This document shows positions 63,829 to 64,000 of a stretch of DNA of 64,000 nucleotides, piece after piece (positions within the stretch are counted from its first letter, which is position 1; each line of letters begins with the position of its first letter). Source of the DNA: Aeromonas eucrenophila (GTDB lineage: Bacteria; Pseudomonadota; Gammaproteobacteria; Enterobacterales; Aeromonadaceae); the NCBI RefSeq assembly GCF_000819865.1, contig NZ_CDDF01000001.1, forward strand, positions 132,036-196,035. The letters run 5' to 3'. The position numbers and the translations under genes are program-made. The notes under the pieces were generated by a model. The model was not told the DNA's origin. It was given only the letters and a program-made list of their open reading frames with translations, and made no database searches.

Positions 63829-64000
63829 ATGTTGAAGTTGGCGCGACAGCAGATCCTGCTGGGACAATCGGTAGGGACCAAGGCGGAGGCCATCACCCTG
63901 TTGGCGAACAAGTTGACCGAGGCCGGTCTGGTGGAAGCCGGCTATGTGGACGGCATGCTGGCGCGGGAAGCGCAGCACGCCACCTACCTCGGCAGCGGCA
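63829..64000 (+). CDS. fruB: fructose PTS protein FruB, N-terminal part (cut by window end)
   Basis: The first 57 codons of the fructose-specific EIIA/HPr protein. The frame reads MLKLARQQILLGQSVGTKAE, then AGYVDGMLAREAQHATYLGSG, matching the N-terminal EIIA domain of E. coli FruB; the active-site histidine lies beyond the window. GGAGAAG precedes ATG 63829. FruB passes phosphate to FruA during fructose uptake; fruK and fruA probably follow outside. It is under the two Cra operators. Confidence 0.9.
   Translation, partial: MLKLARQQILLGQSVGTKAEAITLLANKLTEAGLVEAGYVDGMLAREAQHATYLGSG

Overview
The window looks like chromosomal DNA of a gammaproteobacterium, most likely Aeromonas. This is an inference from protein resemblance and gene order, not from a database search. 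The supporting signs are G+C-rich coding DNA, a MukFEB condensin operon with cmoM and elyC beside it, tandem initiator tRNAs, an enterobacterial-type PfkA, PrmB-AroC, SmrB, a Cra/fru locus with two textbook Cra operators, and a secreted GH19 chitinase.

Layout. 1-233: two initiator tRNA-fMet genes, the first cut by the window edge. 0.4-7.9 kb: M17 aminopeptidase, yjjG, an AbgA-like amidohydrolase, pfkA, tpiA and elyC. 8.0-15.5 kb: cmoM-mukF-mukE-mukB, with a possible 27-codon coupling ORF between mukE and mukB. 15.5-19.6 kb: an A+T-richer accessory island read leftwards (WYL regulator, Gly/Ala-rich membrane protein, HNH-like membrane protein, YkgJ-type cysteine-cluster protein), a candidate undescribed system. 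20.2-41.5 kb: mostly housekeeping and small enzyme genes. These include an RlpA-like lipoprotein, cupin, ABM protein, SixA-like phosphatase, PhzF-like protein, an orphan JetD-like (DUF2220, Toprim-like) protein, LysE/RhtB exporter, a 35-residue lysine-rich protein, a diguanylate cyclase, a PhnA-family protein, chitinase, smrB, prmB-aroC, a solute-binding protein, a DEAD-box helicase and a DoxX protein.

42.0-59.4 kb is the most striking part. It is a two-partner secretion / contact-dependent inhibition locus: a TpsB transporter, a 3881-residue TpsA/CdiA-like exoprotein, and a small two-helix membrane protein overlapping its stop codon (probable immunity). Two further orphan toxin C-terminal modules follow. 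Each ends in a recognisably related Gly-rich domain and each is followed at once by its own small two-helix membrane protein. The orphan toxins are broken by frameshifts or nonsense codons, while the immunity frames are intact. A decayed REP/IS200-type transposase closes the array.

59.5-64.0 kb: a RES/Xre toxin-antitoxin pair read leftwards with a 36-bp palindromic operator, a TyrP-family permease, a 65-bp tandem repeat that includes the 3' end of cra, cra itself, and divergently fruB (cut by the window end) behind two Cra operators.

Start sites were chosen from Shine-Dalgarno spacing, signal peptides and remembered family N-termini, so several differ from the longest open frame. All family assignments rest on motifs and remembered sequences; no search was run.
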